Source: Variovorax sp. CF079 (GTDB lineage: Bacteria; Pseudomonadota; Gammaproteobacteria; Burkholderiales; Burkholderiaceae_C). From it: a stretch of DNA of 64,000 nucleotides. The position numbers and the translations under genes are program-made. Shown in pieces: positions 26,430-34,361 of this stretch; the stretch's first letter is position 1, and each line of letters begins with the position of its first letter. The DNA lies in the NCBI RefSeq assembly GCF_900101545.1, contig NZ_FMZU01000017.1, positions 62,001 through 126,000 of the forward strand. Reading direction: 5' to 3'. The notes beneath the pieces were generated by a model. That model had not been told where the DNA came from. It did no database searches and worked only from the letters and a program-made list of their open reading frames with translations.

Positions 26430-27508
26430 GCGGCGCTCGCCTCCCGCTCGAGCAAGGCACTCTTGCGCTCCACACCCCAGCGATAGCCCGACAGGCTGCC
26501 GTCGCTGCGCACCACGCGGTGACACGGGATCGCCACGGCAATCGCATTGGCGCCGCAGGCCTGGGCCACGGCACGCACCGACTTCGGGCTGCCGATGCGC
26601 CGGGCGATCTCGGCATAGCTCGCGGTCGTGCCGGCCGGGATCTCGCGCAGCGCCTGCCACACGCGCTGCTGGAAGGCGGTGCCGCGCACGTCCAAGGGCA
26701 GGTCCAGGCCCAGGCCCGGTGCCTCGACGAAGCCCACCACCTTGGCCACCAGTTCCTCGAAGGCCGCATCGCCGCCGATCAACCGTGCCTGCGGGAACTG
26801 GTCCTGCAGCGCGCGCACCAGCGCATCCGGATCGTCGCCCAGCGCGATCGCGCAGACGCCGCGCTCGCTCTGCGCGACCAGGATCGCGCCGAGTGCGCAT
26901 TCGCCGGTCGCGAAGCGGATATCGGTGTTGGCGCCGCCGGCGCGCCACGCGGTCGGCGTCATGCCGAGCATCTTGTTCGAGCTCTCGTAGAAACGGCCGT
27001 TGGAGTTGTAGCCGGCGTCGTAGATCGCATCCGTCACCGTGTCGCTGCGCGCGAGCTCCAGGCGCACGCGCTTCGCGCGGTGCGCGGCCGCGTAAGCCTT
27101 GGGCGTGAGGCCCGTGACCTCCTTGAAGATGCGATGCAGGTGGTAGCTGCTGAGTCCGGCACGCTCGGCGAGCTGGGCTAGCGTGGGCGCCTCTTCGGCG
27201 CGCTCGATGAAGCGGCACAGCTCGGCCACCTGCGCCGCATGCTGTTCGGCCAGCGCGGGCTGGTCGGGCTTGCAGCGCTTGCAGGGCCTGAAGCCCGCAC
27301 GCTCCGCGTCGGCGGCCGTGGCGTGGAAGTCCACGTTCTCGGGCCGGGCCGGGCGCGCGCCGCAGGAGGGCCGGCAATACACGCCCGTGGTCCTGACCGA
27401 ATAGAAGAACTTGCCGTCGGCCGCCGGATCGCGCGCGGCCACCGCCTCCCAGCGCGGATCGCTCACGGTCGCGAGGGCGCGGATTTCGTTGGGGTTGCTC
27501 ATGTTCAT
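26426..27508 (-). CDS. ada: bifunctional Ada: methylphosphotriester sensor, AraC-type regulator and O6-methylguanine methyltransferase
   Basis: 360 residues with all three modules. The N-terminal zinc domain has four cysteines C45, C49, C76 and C79 (VYCRPSCGAR, FRPCKRCKP) and takes a methyl group from DNA phosphotriesters. An AraC helix-turn-helix pair follows (AERAGLSSYHLHRIFKEVTG, then SDTVTDAIYDAGYNSNGRFY). The C-terminal methyltransferase has the acceptor C329 in AIPCHRVVRSDGSLSGYRWG. Methylation of the N-terminal site turns it into an activator of its own operon, here ada-2OG oxygenase-alkB. The first ATG at 27508 was kept; an ATG two codons later is equivalent. Confidence 0.96.
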   Translation of the reverse strand: MNMSNPNEIRALATVSDPRWEAVAARDPAADGKFFYSVRTTGVYCRPSCGARPARPENVDFHATAADAERAGFRPCKRCKPDQPALAEQHAAQVAELCRFIERAEEAPTLAQLAERAGLSSYHLHRIFKEVTGLTPKAYAAAHRAKRVRLELARSDTVTDAIYDAGYNSNGRFYESSNKMLGMTPTAWRAGGANTDIRFATGECALGAILVAQSERGVCAIALGDDPDALVRALQDQFPQARLIGGDAAFEELVAKVVGFVEAPGLGLDLPLDVRGTAFQQRVWQALREIPAGTTASYAEIARRIGSPKSVRAVAQACGANAIAVAIPCHRVVRSDGSLSGYRWGVERKSALLEREASAA

Positions 27509-27654
27509 GTGGATCCTCTAGCAGTGTCGTTGATCGATGCATCCACTCTAGGGATCAGGGGTTGCATGCGCACTCCGGCTCTTGCTTTCGAATTCGGACA
27601 TTTCCGGCCTTGGCCTACGGGCCAGCGCGTCGGGCCTCGTTACCATTTCGGCCA

Positions 27655-29250
27655 ATGATCGATCGCCGCTCACTCCTCACCGCCAGCGGCGCCTCCATGG
27701 CGCTCGCCGCTCTCGGATTCCCTCCAGATGCCCTCGCAGCCGGCGGAATCAAGCTCGCACAACCCCGGCCCTTCTCTTTCGAACGTCTTGTTACCTTCGC
27801 GAAATCGCAGGCCGCCAAACCCTATGTGGCCGACAACACGCTGCCGGCCGACGTGCTCCAGCGCATCGACTACGACGCGCACGGCAAGATCAAGTACAAC
27901 CCCGACAACGCGCTGTTCCGCGACGGCCCCGGCCCCTTCCCGGTCACCTTCTTCCACCTCGGGCGCTACTTCCAGACGCCGGTCCACATGTATGTGACCG
28001 AGGCCGCGAGCGGCGACGGTTTTGCGCGCGAGATCCTCTACGACAGCGCATATTTCTCGATGCCGGACGACAGCCCCGCGCGCAAGCTGCCGGACGGCGC
28101 CGGTTTCGCGGGCTTCCGCCTGCAGGAAAGCCGCAACGGCGATCAGAAGAAGCTGCCCTGGCAGACCAACGACTGGGTCGCCTTCCTCGGCGCCTCCTAC
28201 TTCCGCGCCATCGGCGAGCTCTACCAGTACGGCTTGTCGGCCCGCGGCATCGCGCTCGATGCGGCCATGCCCGACCGGCCCGAGGAGTTCCCGAACTTCA
28301 CGCGCTTCTACTTCGAGCCGCCGGCTGCGCCGGATGCGAACACGATGACGGTCTATGCGCTGCTCGAGGGACCGAGCATCACCGGCGCCTACAAGTTCAT
28401 GATGCAGCGCGGCAAGGCGGTGCTGATGGACATCGAGTCGCGCCTCTTCCTGCGCCGCGACATCGGCCGCCTCGGGCTGGTGCCGCTGACCTCGATGTAC
28501 TGGTACTCGGAAAGCAGGCCCACCGGCATCGACTGGCGGCCCGAGGTGCACGACTCCGACGGCCTCGCGATCTGGAACGGCGCCGGCGAGCGCATCTGGC
28601 GACCGCTGAACAATCCCACGCAGACCCGCGCCTCGTCCTTCAGCGACACGCGCCCGCGCGGCTTCGGCCTCCTGCAGCGCGACCGCGCCTTCGACCACTA
28701 CCAGGACGGCGTGTTCTACGAGAAGCGCCCCAGCCTCTGGGTCGAACCGCTGGGCGACTGGGGTGAAGGTTCGGTGCAACTGGTCGAGATACCGACCGAC
28801 GACGAGATCCACGACAACATCCTCGCCTGCTGGGTGCCCAAGGCGCCGGCCGCCGCGGGCTCCAGCTACAACCTCAAGTACCGGCTGCACTGGACCGACC
28901 AGGAGCCCTTTCCCTCCCCGCTCGCGCGCTGCGTGGCGACGCGCCTCGGGCGCGGCGGGCAGCCGGGCACGCAGCGGCCGCAGGGCGTGCGCAAGTTCAT
29001 GGTCGAGTTCATCGGCAAGCCGCTGGAGACCATCCCCTTCGGCGTCAAGCCCGAACTCGTGCTCACGGCTTCGCGCGGCAAGTTCTCCTACATCTTCTCG
29101 GAAGCGGTGCCCAACGGCGTGCCGGGCCACTGGCGCGCGCAGTTCGACTTCACCGTGGATGGCAGCGAGCCGGCCGACATGCGCTTGTACCTGAAGAACG
29201 GCGACCAGACGCTGACCGAGACCTGGCTGTACCAGTACCAGCCGGGCTGA
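27655..29250 (+). CDS. opgD: periplasmic glucan biosynthesis protein D
   Basis: 531 residues from the ATG at 27655. The N-terminus is a likely Tat signal (DRRSLLTASGASMALAALGF, then cleavage after DALAA). The mature part belongs to the OpgG/OpgD family: FHLGRYFQTPVHMYVTE, FLGASYFRAIGELYQYGLSA, YALLEGPSITGAYKF, LVPLTSMYWYSE and RPRGFGLLQRDRAFDHYQD. These proteins shape osmoregulated periplasmic glucans made by OpgH. OpgH is not in the window, so the gene is unlinked to its partner as in other bacteria with solitary opgD. It is divergent from ada over 146 bp, without obvious shared sites. Confidence 0.92.
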   Translation: MIDRRSLLTASGASMALAALGFPPDALAAGGIKLAQPRPFSFERLVTFAKSQAAKPYVADNTLPADVLQRIDYDAHGKIKYNPDNALFRDGPGPFPVTFFHLGRYFQTPVHMYVTEAASGDGFAREILYDSAYFSMPDDSPARKLPDGAGFAGFRLQESRNGDQKKLPWQTNDWVAFLGASYFRAIGELYQYGLSARGIALDAAMPDRPEEFPNFTRFYFEPPAAPDANTMTVYALLEGPSITGAYKFMMQRGKAVLMDIESRLFLRRDIGRLGLVPLTSMYWYSESRPTGIDWRPEVHDSDGLAIWNGAGERIWRPLNNPTQTRASSFSDTRPRGFGLLQRDRAFDHYQDGVFYEKRPSLWVEPLGDWGEGSVQLVEIPTDDEIHDNILACWVPKAPAAAGSSYNLKYRLHWTDQEPFPSPLARCVATRLGRGGQPGTQRPQGVRKFMVEFIGKPLETIPFGVKPELVLTASRGKFSYIFSEAVPNGVPGHWRAQFDFTVDGSEPADMRLYLKNGDQTLTETWLYQYQPG

Positions 29251-29264
29251 TCCCCACGACCGAC

Positions 29265-29294
29265 TTGGACGCTTCGTCCAATGTTGGATACATT
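29265..29294 (+). promoter_or_regulatory. candidate promoter overlapping a perfect inverted repeat
   Basis: TTGGACG-CTT-CGTCCAA is a perfect 7-bp inverted repeat at 29265-29281. Its left end TTGGAC can serve as a -35 element and TACATT at 29289-29294 as a -10, 18 bp apart. Transcription would then start next to the ATG at 29301, so the message may be leaderless. An autoregulatory operator is plausible. Confidence 0.5.
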
Positions 29295-29300
29295 CGGCCG

Positions 29301-29921
29301 ATGAAGAAAAAGCCGAACAAGCTCCTGCTGCGGGAGCTGCAGACCATCGCGCAGGGCCTCGGGAAAACCTTCGCTCCTTTCTGCGAGGTGGTCGTCCAAG
29401 ACCTCACCCATCCGAAGAACGCGATCTTCGCGATCGAGAACAACCTGAGCGGGCGCCGCGTGGGCCAACCGGTGACGGAGCTGGGCCTGGCGCGCATCGG
29501 CGACCCGGACTACCCGGCCGTCATCACCAACTACGCCAACCAGTTCGCCGACGGCCGCAAGGTCAAGAGCACCTCGATCGGCATCAAGGACGAGAGCGGC
29601 GAGTACGTCGCCGCGCTGTGCCTGAACGTGGACCTCACGCTGTTCCAGGGCTTCCAGGCTGCGCTCGCGCAGTTCACCCGCATCGAATCGAGCGAGATCA
29701 GTGAAACGCTGGACGCGCGGCATGCCGACCGCATCTGCGAGCGGGTCGACGAGTTCGCCGCCACGCGCGCCACCAGCGCACGATCGCTCAAGCCGGCGGA
29801 CCGCAGGCAGCTTGTGCAGGAACTGAAGAAAGCCGGCTTCCTCGACATCCGCCGCGGCATGGAGATCGCCGCCGCACACATGGGCGTGTCGCGAGCGACG
29901 GTGTACAGCGACGCGAAGTAG
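29301..29921 (+). CDS. YheO/DauR-type transcriptional regulator
   Basis: 206 residues from the ATG at 29301. Residues 10-125 form the PAS-like YheO domain (GKTFAPFCEVVVQDLTHPKN, KSTSIGIKDESGEYVAALCL). The C-terminus is a helix-turn-helix of the DauR type (RRQLVQELKKAGFLDIRRGM, then EIAAAHMGVSRATVYSDAK). Relatives respond to amino acids such as D-arginine or to other small metabolites. Nothing adjacent shows a clear target. The upstream perfect repeat suggests self-control. The start was chosen because upstream codons overlap that repeat. Confidence 0.85.
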   Translation: MKKKPNKLLLRELQTIAQGLGKTFAPFCEVVVQDLTHPKNAIFAIENNLSGRRVGQPVTELGLARIGDPDYPAVITNYANQFADGRKVKSTSIGIKDESGEYVAALCLNVDLTLFQGFQAALAQFTRIESSEISETLDARHADRICERVDEFAATRATSARSLKPADRRQLVQELKKAGFLDIRRGMEIAAAHMGVSRATVYSDAK

Positions 29922-29995
29922 GGCCTGTTAACTTGTCACGGCGTCGTCACCCGGCGCCGGCATGGTGCAAGGCTTTATCTCAAGCCACCCGGAAC

Positions 29996-31348
29996 ATGAT
30001 GCGCATCGCTTCCCTCTCCTTCACCGCCCTGGCCGCCGCCCTTGCCTGCGGCAGTGCCGTGGCACAGACCGCCTACCCCGCCACCCTCGCCGGCCATGCG
30101 CTGCTGCCGGCGCAAAGCTTCATTGCCGCGCCGAAAGACGCGCCGGCCGACCTGCAAGTGAGCGGCAAGTTCACCAGCGGCAAGCGCGTCGAGGCGCTGG
30201 GCAGCATCGAAGGCCTGTCGGCCGGGCGCGGCACGGGCGTTTCGCTGCCCTTCAAGGGGCAGCCGGTACAGGGCCATTCGGGCATCAAGAAGATGGACGA
30301 CGGCAGCTTCTGGATCCTCACCGACAACGGCGCCGGCGCCAAGGCCAACTCGCCCGACTTCATGCTCTACCTCAACCACTACAAGGTGGACTTCAAGAGC
30401 GGCAAGTTCGAGCGCACGGGCACGGTGTTCCTGCACGACCCGGACAAGAAGGTGCCCTTCCGCATCGTCCATGAAGGCAGCAAGCAGCGCTTGCTGACGG
30501 GTTCGGACTTCGACCCCGAAAGCTTCCAGTTCGCGGGCGGCGCGCTGTGGATCGGCGAGGAGTTCGGCCCCTACCTGGTCAAGGCCGACCTGAAGGGCAA
30601 GGTGCTCGCGGTGTTCGAGACACAGGTCGACGGCAAGGCGGTGCGCTCACCCGATCATCCCGCCGTGACGACGCCGAGCGCCCCCGGCGGCGCGGTCGAT
30701 TTCCAGATCCGGCGCTCCAAGGGCTTCGAAGGCATGGCTGCATCGAAGGACGGCAGCAAGCTCTACGCCCTGCTCGAAGGTCCGGTGTGGAACGCCGAGG
30801 CCAAGGACTACGAGCGCATCGACGGCAAGGAGGCGCTGCGCGTGCTCGAGTTCGACGTCGCGAGCGAGAAGTGGACCGGCCGCCACTGGAAGTACCCGCT
30901 GGAGGCCAACGGCCACGCGATCGGCGACTTCAACATGATCGATGCGACGACCGGCCTCATCATCGAGCGCGACAACGGCGAAGGCACGGCCGACAAGGCC
31001 TGCCCCGAAGGCCAGAAGCGCAGCGACTGCTTCCACGACCTCGCGAAGTTCAAGCGCGTCTACAAGATCGAGCTGAACGACGCGAACGCCGGCCAGGCGG
31101 TGCGCAAGATCGGCTACATCGACCTGCTCTCGATCGCCGATCCCAACAAGCTGGCGCGCAAGCCGCCCAACGACGGCGTGCTCAAGTTTCCCTTCTTCAC
31201 GATCGAGAACGTCGAGGTGGTCGATGCCACGCACATCGTGGTGGGCAACGACAACAACCTGCCCTTCTCCAGCAGCCGCGAGCCGAACAAGGCGGACGAC
31301 AACGAGCTGGTGCTGCTGGAGGTGGGGGAGCTGCTGAGGGCCAAGTAG
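29996..31348 (+). CDS. secreted esterase-like phytase family protein
   Basis: 450 residues from the ATG at 29996. A signal peptide covers the first 22 residues (MMRIASLSFTALAAALACGS, ending AVAQ). The rest is a beta-propeller-like phytase-like domain: GSIEGLSAGRGTGVSLPFKG, HSGIKKMDDGSFWILTDNGA, FDPESFQFAGGALWIGEEFG, SKGFEGMAASKDGSKLYALL, then IGDFNMIDATTGLIIERDNG. Proteins of this family are exported and are annotated as esterase-like activity of phytase; real substrates are mostly unknown. Single gene; a palindromic repeat follows it at the convergent end. Confidence 0.85.
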   Translation: MMRIASLSFTALAAALACGSAVAQTAYPATLAGHALLPAQSFIAAPKDAPADLQVSGKFTSGKRVEALGSIEGLSAGRGTGVSLPFKGQPVQGHSGIKKMDDGSFWILTDNGAGAKANSPDFMLYLNHYKVDFKSGKFERTGTVFLHDPDKKVPFRIVHEGSKQRLLTGSDFDPESFQFAGGALWIGEEFGPYLVKADLKGKVLAVFETQVDGKAVRSPDHPAVTTPSAPGGAVDFQIRRSKGFEGMAASKDGSKLYALLEGPVWNAEAKDYERIDGKEALRVLEFDVASEKWTGRHWKYPLEANGHAIGDFNMIDATTGLIIERDNGEGTADKACPEGQKRSDCFHDLAKFKRVYKIELNDANAGQAVRKIGYIDLLSIADPNKLARKPPNDGVLKFPFFTIENVEVVDATHIVVGNDNNLPFSSSREPNKADDNELVLLEVGELLRAK

Positions 31349-31366
31349 CGCAATTGCCCAACCAAC

Positions 31367-31425
31367 CGTTCGGCCTGAGCTTGTCGAAGGCGGGGCGAGC
31401 CCTTCGACAAGCTCAGGGCGAACGG
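31367..31425. repeat. REP-like palindromic repeat, paired form
   Basis: Two inverted arms, CCGTTCGGCCTGAGCTTG extended by TCGAAGG (31367-31390) and CCCTTCGACAAGCTCAGG extended by GCGAACGG (31400-31425), separated by 9 bases. Each arm is the same unit as the single element at 13618-13657. It lies between the ends of two convergent genes and may act as a bidirectional terminator. Confidence 0.8.
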
Positions 31426-31451
31426 CTGTTGGCGCCTCACACCGCCCGCGT

Positions 31452-32885
31452 TCATCCTTCGACCTGCTGCGTCAGCTCGCCGCTCTGCAGCTGTTCGATG
31501 CTGCGGCTCAGAAAGCTCCAGAGCCGCTCGTCCTCGCTGAATGCGACATTGAAGCGCAGCCAGCCGGTCGGGTGCGGGTTGACCAGGAACAGCTGGCCCG
31601 GGCCGAGCATGATGCCCTCGGCGGCCGCGCGCGTGGAGAGTTCGGCGCTGTCGACGATGTCCGGGTGCCTGGCCCACAGGTACATCCCCGCCGATGCCTC
31701 GTGGAACAGCTCGAAGCCGAGCGCGTCCAGCCGGCGCGCCACGCCGGCCTGCGCCTGGGCCAGCCGGTCGCGCAGCGACTTGAGGTGCTTGCGCCAGCGG
31801 CCGTCGGTCACGGTGCCGAAGGCCAGCCGCTCGGTGATGTCCGAGGAGGTCAGGCCGGAGACCATCTTGAGCTGCGCCAGGTCTTCGAGCAGTTCGGGCC
31901 TGGCGACGACGTAGCCGACGCGGATGTTCGGCGAGATGGTTTTCGAGAAGCTGCTCACGTAGACGACCTGGCGCAACTGGCCCAGGCTGGCCAGCGACGG
32001 GCGCATCGAGGCGTCCATGTCGGCGTAGATGTCGTTCTCGACCAGCATGAAATCGTGCGCCTGGGCAAGTTCCAGCAGCCGCACGAGTTGCGGCAGGGAA
32101 GCCGTCGAGCAGGTCGGGCTTTGCAGCCGCGGCTGCGTGAAGAAGGCCTTGGGCCGGTGCGCCGCCAGCAGCGCTTCCAGCGCCGGGAGGTCGTAGCCGG
32201 TCGGCGTGCGCGGCACGCCGATGAGCTGGACGCCCAGGAAGCGCAGCATGAACATCAGGTTGGGATAGCCGGGGTCGTCCACCAGCACCGCTTCGCCCGG
32301 CTTCAGCAGGCGGCGAGCCACCAGGTCCAGCGCCTGGCTGGAGCCCTGGGTCAGCAGCACCTGCGCGGCGTCGACCACGATCTGGCGCTCCGAAAGCGAT
32401 TCGGCCACCGCCATGCGCAGCGCCATGTGCCCGAAGGGCAGGCCGTAGCCGCCGATGTCGGTGCCGCCGGCGGACAGGTGGCGCAGGCTGCGGCGCATGC
32501 CGTCCTCGAACAGCCAGTCGTGCGGCAACCAGCCGCAGCCCGGCTTGAGCTGCAGGTTGCGGTTCTCGAAGATCTGCTGCAGGTACCACCGGGCGTCGAA
32601 GCGCGGGTCGGCGCGCGGCGTGCCGGCCGCACCGGCGGCGCCCTCCTCGCTGCGTCGCTTGACGAAGAAGCCCGCGTTGGCGCGCGACACCAGCAGGCCC
32701 TGCGCCACCAGCCGGTCGTAGGCCTCGACCACGGTGAAGACGCTGACGCCGTGGGCGGCGGCAAAGGCCCGGATCGACGGCAGCTTGCTGTCGGCCTTGA
32801 GTTTCTGGGTGCCGATCAGCCCGCGCAGCCCCTCCACGATCTGGCTGACCAGGGGTGTCGGAAGTTCGGGGCGAAGAATGAGCAT
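31452..32885 (-). CDS. MocR/GabR-type regulator with aminotransferase domain
   Basis: 477 residues from the ATG at 32885. A GntR winged helix covers residues 1-75 (PLVSQIVEGLRGLIGTQKLK, LPSIRAFAAAHGVSVFTVVE). It is joined to a fold-type I aminotransferase-like domain with the PLP lysine in VYVSSFSKTISPNIRVGYV. The motif that normally reads NPTG is SPTCST here, which fits a sensor rather than an enzyme. MocR proteins bind PLP and an amine such as GABA and control divergent genes. The next gene is a divergent gabT, so GABA or a related omega-amino acid is the probable effector. Confidence 0.9.
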   Translation of the reverse strand: MLILRPELPTPLVSQIVEGLRGLIGTQKLKADSKLPSIRAFAAAHGVSVFTVVEAYDRLVAQGLLVSRANAGFFVKRRSEEGAAGAAGTPRADPRFDARWYLQQIFENRNLQLKPGCGWLPHDWLFEDGMRRSLRHLSAGGTDIGGYGLPFGHMALRMAVAESLSERQIVVDAAQVLLTQGSSQALDLVARRLLKPGEAVLVDDPGYPNLMFMLRFLGVQLIGVPRTPTGYDLPALEALLAAHRPKAFFTQPRLQSPTCSTASLPQLVRLLELAQAHDFMLVENDIYADMDASMRPSLASLGQLRQVVYVSSFSKTISPNIRVGYVVARPELLEDLAQLKMVSGLTSSDITERLAFGTVTDGRWRKHLKSLRDRLAQAQAGVARRLDALGFELFHEASAGMYLWARHPDIVDSAELSTRAAAEGIMLGPGQLFLVNPHPTGWLRFNVAFSEDERLWSFLSRSIEQLQSGELTQQVEG

Positions 32886-32929
32886 CGAGGGCGTCTCGGC
32901 AGACCGATCTGCACCATATGGAGGAAAGT

Positions 32930-32984
32930 ATGTACAGGATACAAGACCAGTACAGTCCGCCGAACGAGCGCTCCGGCTGTACAT
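32930..32984. promoter_or_regulatory. candidate MocR operator with three TGTAC-type words
   Basis: ATGTACAG at 32930-32937, CAGTACAG at 32948-32955 and CTGTACAT at 32977-32984. The first and last are exact reverse complements, and the middle is a near copy 18 bp after the first. MocR family dimers use such widely spaced half-sites. The region separates the regulator from gabT. Confidence 0.5.
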
Positions 32985-33045
32985 GGCCGCGCCGGCCTGC
33001 GAAACCTAAAGTGCCGCCATTCCCATTCAGGCACAGGTCGTATCC

Positions 33046-34338
33046 ATGCAGCGCGAACCCCATCTCAACAACGCCGCCCTCATGGCACGCCGCACCGCGG
33101 CCGTCGCCCGCGGGGTCGGCCAGGCCCATGACATATTCGTCAGCCGCGGCAGCAACGCCGAGATCTGGGATGTCGAGGGCCGCCGCTATATCGATTTCGC
33201 TGGCGGCATCGCCGTGCTCAACACCGGGCACTGCCACCCCGAGATCAGTGCGGCGGTCAAGGCGCAGCTCGATCTCTATTCGCACACCTGCTTCCAGGTG
33301 CTGGCCTACGAGCCCTACGTCGAGCTGGCCGAACGCCTCAACACGCTGGCGCCCGGCGACTTCGCGAAGAAATCGATCTTCCTGAGCACCGGCGCCGAGG
33401 CGGTGGAGAACGCGGTCAAGATCGCGCGCTCGTTCACCCGGCGGCCCGGCGTCATCGCCTTCACCGGCGGCTACCACGGCCGCACGATGATGACGCTCGG
33501 CCTGACCGGCAAGGTGGCGCCCTACAAGCTCGGCTTCGGACCGTTCCCGGGCGAGGTGTTCCATGCCCTGTATCCGAACGCGCTGCACGGCGTGAGCGTC
33601 GACGACGCGCTGCACTCGGTCGAACTGCTGTTCAAGAACGACATCGAGCCCGGGCGCGTGGCGGCCTTCATCCTCGAGCCGGTGCAGGGCGAAGGCGGCT
33701 TCTACGTGGCGCCCAACGATTTCGTCGAAGGCCTGCGCGCGCTGGCCGACCGCCACGGCATCCTGCTCATCGCGGACGAGGTGCAGACCGGCGCCGGCCG
33801 CACCGGCACCTGGTTCGCCAGCGAGCAGTGGCCGGTGGCGCCCGACCTGATCACCACCGCCAAGTCGATGGCGGGCGGCTTCCCGATCTCCGGCGTGGTG
33901 GGCCGCGCCGAGGTCATGGATGCGCCCGCGCCCGGCGGCCTGGGCGGCACCTACGCCGGCAGCCCGATCGGCTGCGCCGCGGCGCTCGCGGTGCTCAAGG
34001 TGTTCGACGACGAGCAGCTGCTGGCGCGCAGCAAGGCCCTGGGCGAGCGCCTGAAGACCGGCCTGCGCCGCATCGCGGCCGAGGTGCCGGCGATCGGCGA
34101 CGTGCGCGGGCTCGGGGCGATGGTGGCCATCGAGCTGTTCGAGGAGGGCGACACCTCCCGCCCCGACGCCGACCTAACCCGCAAGGTGGTCGCGGAGGCA
34201 GCCCGGCGCGGACTGATCCTGCTGTCCTGCGGCAGCTACGGCAACGTGATTCGCGTGCTGGTGCCGCTGACGGCATCCGACTTGCTAGTGGACGAAGGCC
34301 TGGCGATTCTGGCGGACAGCTTCGCCGCGCTGCGCTGA
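33046..34338 (+). CDS. gabT: 4-aminobutyrate aminotransferase (class III)
   Basis: 430 residues. Class III PLP aminotransferase: AGGIAVLNTGHCHPEISAAV, STGAEAVENAVKIARSFTRR, FTGGYHGRTMMTLGLTGK, LIADEVQTGAGRTGTWFASE and the PLP lysine in ITTAKSMAGGFPISGVVG. It transfers the omega-amino group of GABA, or of 5-aminovalerate, to 2-oxoglutarate. It follows a divergent MocR regulator and is followed after 23 bp by an ABC importer operon on the same strand, so uptake and first catabolic step are linked. No succinate-semialdehyde dehydrogenase is adjacent. Confidence 0.93.
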   Translation: MQREPHLNNAALMARRTAAVARGVGQAHDIFVSRGSNAEIWDVEGRRYIDFAGGIAVLNTGHCHPEISAAVKAQLDLYSHTCFQVLAYEPYVELAERLNTLAPGDFAKKSIFLSTGAEAVENAVKIARSFTRRPGVIAFTGGYHGRTMMTLGLTGKVAPYKLGFGPFPGEVFHALYPNALHGVSVDDALHSVELLFKNDIEPGRVAAFILEPVQGEGGFYVAPNDFVEGLRALADRHGILLIADEVQTGAGRTGTWFASEQWPVAPDLITTAKSMAGGFPISGVVGRAEVMDAPAPGGLGGTYAGSPIGCAAALAVLKVFDDEQLLARSKALGERLKTGLRRIAAEVPAIGDVRGLGAMVAIELFEEGDTSRPDADLTRKVVAEAARRGLILLSCGSYGNVIRVLVPLTASDLLVDEGLAILADSFAALR

Positions 34339-34361
34339 TCGGTCCATACTTGAACACCTCC

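Noticed and set aside
27511..27521. GGATCCTCTAG resembles a cloning-vector polylinker.
   Set aside because: The match ends after 11 bases and the flanks are native intergenic sequence; chance BamHI-like word.
31114..33756. Long minus-strand frame spanning the phytase-like gene, the MocR gene and gabT.
   Set aside because: Passes through three genes in a shadow frame. The MocR protein is encoded in a different frame with all motifs.
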